A stretch of 19,637 nt of DNA, taken from the NCBI GenBank assembly GCA_937876435.1, contig CALEIL010000013.1, positions 1 through 19,637 on the forward strand, written 5' to 3'. This document shows, in pieces, positions 17,277-19,637 of this stretch (within the stretch, counting starts at the first letter, position 1; each line of letters opens with the position of its first letter). This DNA is from an uncultured Bacteroidota bacterium. GTDB lineage: Bacteria; Bacteroidota; Bacteroidia; Chitinophagales; Saprospiraceae. Made by a program: the position numbers and the translations under genes. The notes beneath the pieces are model-generated. The model saw only the letters and a program-made list of their open reading frames with translations, was not told the DNA's origin and ran no database searches.

Positions 17277-18326
17277 ATGTCAGCATCCTCCGAGAGTTTG
17301 TTCAATGATCCCAACTGGAATAGTAAAGTATCCAACCCGGCTCAGATCGGCGGGATAGAAACCTCGATACTCGACAACGGACCTGGCCGCAATTCCCGGA
17401 TAGCGTGGGTGAATACTGGTTCAGGACTGAGATTTAAAGTGGTCCCAGACCGGGGTCTCGACATTGCGGAAGCTTTCATGAATGCCTGGTCCTTATCCTG
17501 GATCAGCCATCATGGAACCGTTTCCCCCCGGCCATTTGCGATTCAGGGGGTGGAATGGTTGAGGTCATTCGGTGGAGGAATGGTAACCACCTGTGGTCTG
17601 GACCACGTAGGCGGCCCGGAGAACGATGAATACGGGGTCAGAGGGTTGCACGGAGAAATCAGCAATATTCCCGCTGAAATCATTTCTATCGTACAACCCG
17701 ATTTATATTCCAACCAAAACACGATGAGCATCACGGGTAGAATGCTCCAATCTACGGTATTTGAGCCCCATCTCGAACTCATCCGGACCATTTCGGTCCG
17801 CCTGGGAAGTTCCGAAATTCAAATCAATGACAGGGTGAGGAATATAGGAAACCAACCCGCTCCCCATATGATTCTTTACCATCTCAATTTTGGATGGCCG
17901 TTGATTGACCAGGGCACCAAAATACTGTGGCAAGGTGAATGGATATCCAGAGACAGCGACATGGACCGGAAGATATTTAATAATGACAACGATTTCAGGA
18001 CGTGCCCGGATGTATTGGAGAGCCACAGTGGCGGAGGAGAAGCCGCCGTTTTTATCGATCCTGACACAGACCAGGATGGACGATATCATTTTGGATTGTA
18101 CAATCCAAAAATTGGATTGGAAGTCATGGTCTCCGCACTTAAAAACCAGCTTCCTGCCCTGACCAACTGGCAGCATTTTGGACAGCGGGAATACGTTTTG
18201 GGACTCGAGCCAGGGACCCATCATCCGATCGGACAATCCGGGGCCAGGGATCAGGGCAACTTGATTTATCTCCAGCCAGATGAGTCCAGAGAATACGATT
18301 TGAAATTCGATATAAAACTCAAATAA
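17277..18326 (+). CDS. DUF4432 protein, aldose-1-epimerase-like
   Basis: The protein has 349 residues without signal peptide or membrane segment, so it should be cytoplasmic. AAGAGG at 17261-17266 is a plausible ribosome site 10 bases before the ATG. The sequence has the DUF4432 pattern of the galactose-mutarotase superfold: FKVVPDRGLDIAEAF, an extended GGGMVTTCGLDHVGG, RGLHGEISNIPAE (His in the position usual for this family), and HMILYHLNFGWPLID. Most members are known only as 'DUF4432' and are assumed to bind or mutarotate a sugar. It follows the DUF1080 gene by 33 bp and precedes the cupin by 41 bp. I infer that it acts on the sugar released by the periplasmic steps. The family call is firm, the reaction is not. 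Confidence 0.85.
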   Translation: MSASSESLFNDPNWNSKVSNPAQIGGIETSILDNGPGRNSRIAWVNTGSGLRFKVVPDRGLDIAEAFMNAWSLSWISHHGTVSPRPFAIQGVEWLRSFGGGMVTTCGLDHVGGPENDEYGVRGLHGEISNIPAEIISIVQPDLYSNQNTMSITGRMLQSTVFEPHLELIRTISVRLGSSEIQINDRVRNIGNQPAPHMILYHLNFGWPLIDQGTKILWQGEWISRDSDMDRKIFNNDNDFRTCPDVLESHSGGGEAAVFIDPDTDQDGRYHFGLYNPKIGLEVMVSALKNQLPALTNWQHFGQREYVLGLEPGTHHPIGQSGARDQGNLIYLQPDESREYDLKFDIKLK

Positions 18327-18367
18327 TCATCAGTATATCTTAATCAACAATAAAACAGACATAGAAT

Positions 18368-19582
18368 ATGAGTGAAGTAAAATTGGCCGAAAAGGCCCTC
18401 GATCAGGGAAGTGGAATACTTCGATTGTCTCCTACCTGGGTACCCAGGTCCTTTTGCGTGCCCGGCCGCCGGATCAAATTACATCCGGACGATTATTATG
18501 TATTGGGTGGGATAAGGGGAGGAATCGACGAACGTTGGTTCTCTTCCACTACTCCGGCCCAAAACGGACCGTTGACCGGTGTAAATGAAGGGCTGAGTAT
18601 GGTCGTCGTGGAAGATGGAGGAAAAGTCGAGCAGGTGACTCTGCGGGATGTGGTCGACGAACTCAAAGGAGCTATTATCGGGGACCGGTTATGGGACAAA
18701 TACGAAAGCTGGCCGATGTATTCCAAGTTTTTTGACAACATGGGTCCGCTGCCGCATCATATTCATCACAACGATGAACACGCAGCTCTCATCGGTCAGA
18801 AAGGAAAGCCGGAAGCGTATTATTTTCCACCGCAGGTCAACAACCACGGGGGAGATTTCCCATACACATTTTTCGGTATTGCCCCTGGAACTACAAAAGA
18901 TCAAATCCGGGAATGTCTGGTAAATTTCACCAAAGGTGATAATAAGATCACCAGTTATTCCCAGGCTTTCCGACTCGATCCGGGAACGGGCTGGGACGTT
19001 CCTCCGGGAATGCTGCACGCCCCCGGAAGTATGTGTACGTACGAACCACAGAAAGCATCGGATGTATTTGCCATGTACCAGTCACTGGTCAATGAAGCGA
19101 TCATTCCGGAAGAATTGCTGTGGAATGGTACGCCCAAAGACCGGATCGGAGACTTCGATCAGTTGATGGAAGTGATCGACTGGGAATTGAACCTGGAACC
19201 CAATATCAGGGGAACGCGGTTTATGGAACCTATCCCGGTCCGTCCCCTGGAAGAAATGCAGGCAGAAGGGTACGTCGAAAAGTGGATCGTATATAAATCC
19301 CACGATTTTAGCGCCAAGGAACTCACCATCGACCCGGGTGCAACGGTGACCATCACCGACCAGGGATGCTACGGGATGATCATGATGCAGGGATATGGTA
19401 CGATGGGGAACTGGGACATCGAGACTCCTTCCATGATCCGGTATGGTCAGCTCACGCACGACGAATACTTCGTAACAGAAACTGCTGCCAGGGCGGGTGT
19501 AACGATCACAAATAAGTCCAAAACGGACCCCATCGTGATGCTAAAACACTTTGGTCCGGACAATCCGGAATTGAAGCTGTAG
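18368..19582 (+). CDS. Cupin, type I phosphomannose-isomerase-like
   Basis: The protein has 404 residues and lacks a signal peptide. The first cupin carries a metal-site pattern like type I phosphomannose isomerases: HIHHNDEHAAL (131-141) corresponds to their QVHPDDEYA, KPEAYYF (147-153) to KTECWY, and VPPGMLHAPG (211-220) to VPAGTVHA. Candidate ligands are therefore His131, His133, Glu149 and His217, with His where the isomerases use Gln. The region after ~305 resembles a second cupin (FSAKELTIDPGATVTITDQG). It is the last gene of the group and lies 41 bp after DUF4432. A sugar isomerase or epimerase acting on a keto-sugar is a reasonable inference, but the lysine- and arginine-containing substrate site of true ManA was not verified. 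I do not assign manA. Confidence 0.75.
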   Translation: MSEVKLAEKALDQGSGILRLSPTWVPRSFCVPGRRIKLHPDDYYVLGGIRGGIDERWFSSTTPAQNGPLTGVNEGLSMVVVEDGGKVEQVTLRDVVDELKGAIIGDRLWDKYESWPMYSKFFDNMGPLPHHIHHNDEHAALIGQKGKPEAYYFPPQVNNHGGDFPYTFFGIAPGTTKDQIRECLVNFTKGDNKITSYSQAFRLDPGTGWDVPPGMLHAPGSMCTYEPQKASDVFAMYQSLVNEAIIPEELLWNGTPKDRIGDFDQLMEVIDWELNLEPNIRGTRFMEPIPVRPLEEMQAEGYVEKWIVYKSHDFSAKELTIDPGATVTITDQGCYGMIMMQGYGTMGNWDIETPSMIRYGQLTHDEYFVTETAARAGVTITNKSKTDPIVMLKHFGPDNPELKL

Positions 19583-19637
19583 GCGGGATTCGGGAAGCGG
19601 AAGGCGGAAGGCGGGAGGCGGTAAGCGGAATGCGGGA
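19583..19637. repeat. Tandem array of 7-bp GCGG-rich units, cut by the window end
   Basis: Starting one base after the cupin stop, the sequence breaks exactly into 7-base units: GCGGGAT, TCGGGAA, GCGGAAG, GCGGAAG, GCGGGAG, GCGGTAA, GCGGAAT and the incomplete GCGGGA. The consensus is GCGGRAR. The array is purine-rich and GC-rich compared with its surroundings and continues beyond the window. Confidence 0.85.

Noticed and set aside
1..19637. CRISPR array, tRNA, rRNA, transposase or phage genes
   Set aside because: I looked for repeat-spacer spacing, RNA-gene signatures and recombinase motifs and saw none in the window.

Overview
The window looks like part of a chromosome from a free-living member of the phylum Bacteroidota, probably Saprospiria or a relative. 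The evidence is a SusC/SusD outer-membrane pair, a type IX secretion (T9SS) C-terminal sorting domain, lipoproteins with loose lipoboxes, a Bacteroidota-type promoter (TTTG-N17-TACCTTTG) ahead of recA, and little Shine-Dalgarno sequence. The lineage is inferred from protein style, not from a marker search.

Layout. The left third is on the minus strand. It holds a T9SS-secreted protein whose reading frame is broken in two (70-1781), a large lipoprotein fusing ThuA, a PQQ-type sugar dehydrogenase propeller, a PKD-like domain, cytochrome c and a CBM6-like domain (1910-5341), and a secreted DUF1080 protein just upstream of it (5434-6162). Next comes recA (6390-7427, minus) with its own promoter and intrinsic terminator, then two small conserved-looking proteins of unknown function: 7550-7777 (minus) and a zinc-ribbon-like one (8108-8425, plus). 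A 439-base AT-rich spacer follows.

The right half is all on the plus strand: SusC (8865-11996) and SusD (12017-13519), then after a 252-base spacer a tightly packed group. That group is a propeller/HEAT-like/cytochrome c lipoprotein (13772-16447), a DUF1080 lipoprotein (16455-17243), a DUF4432 mutarotase-like protein (17277-18326) and a cupin resembling type I phosphomannose isomerase (18368-19582). The window ends inside a tandem array of 7-bp GCGG-rich units.

How the genes may work together (inference). SusCD would bring an oligosaccharide or glycoside into the periplasm. The haem-containing dehydrogenase-like lipoproteins would oxidise a sugar and pass electrons to the respiratory chain. 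The DUF1080 proteins (a family called 3-keto-disaccharide hydrolase) would cleave the oxidised glycoside. The two last proteins lack export signals and would process the released sugar in the cytoplasm. The DUF1080 plus c-type-haem-propeller pairing occurs twice, on opposite sides of recA and on opposite strands, with clearly different versions of each protein. No glycoside hydrolase, Gfo/Idh/MocA oxidoreductase, inner-membrane sugar transporter or dedicated regulator is visible in the window.
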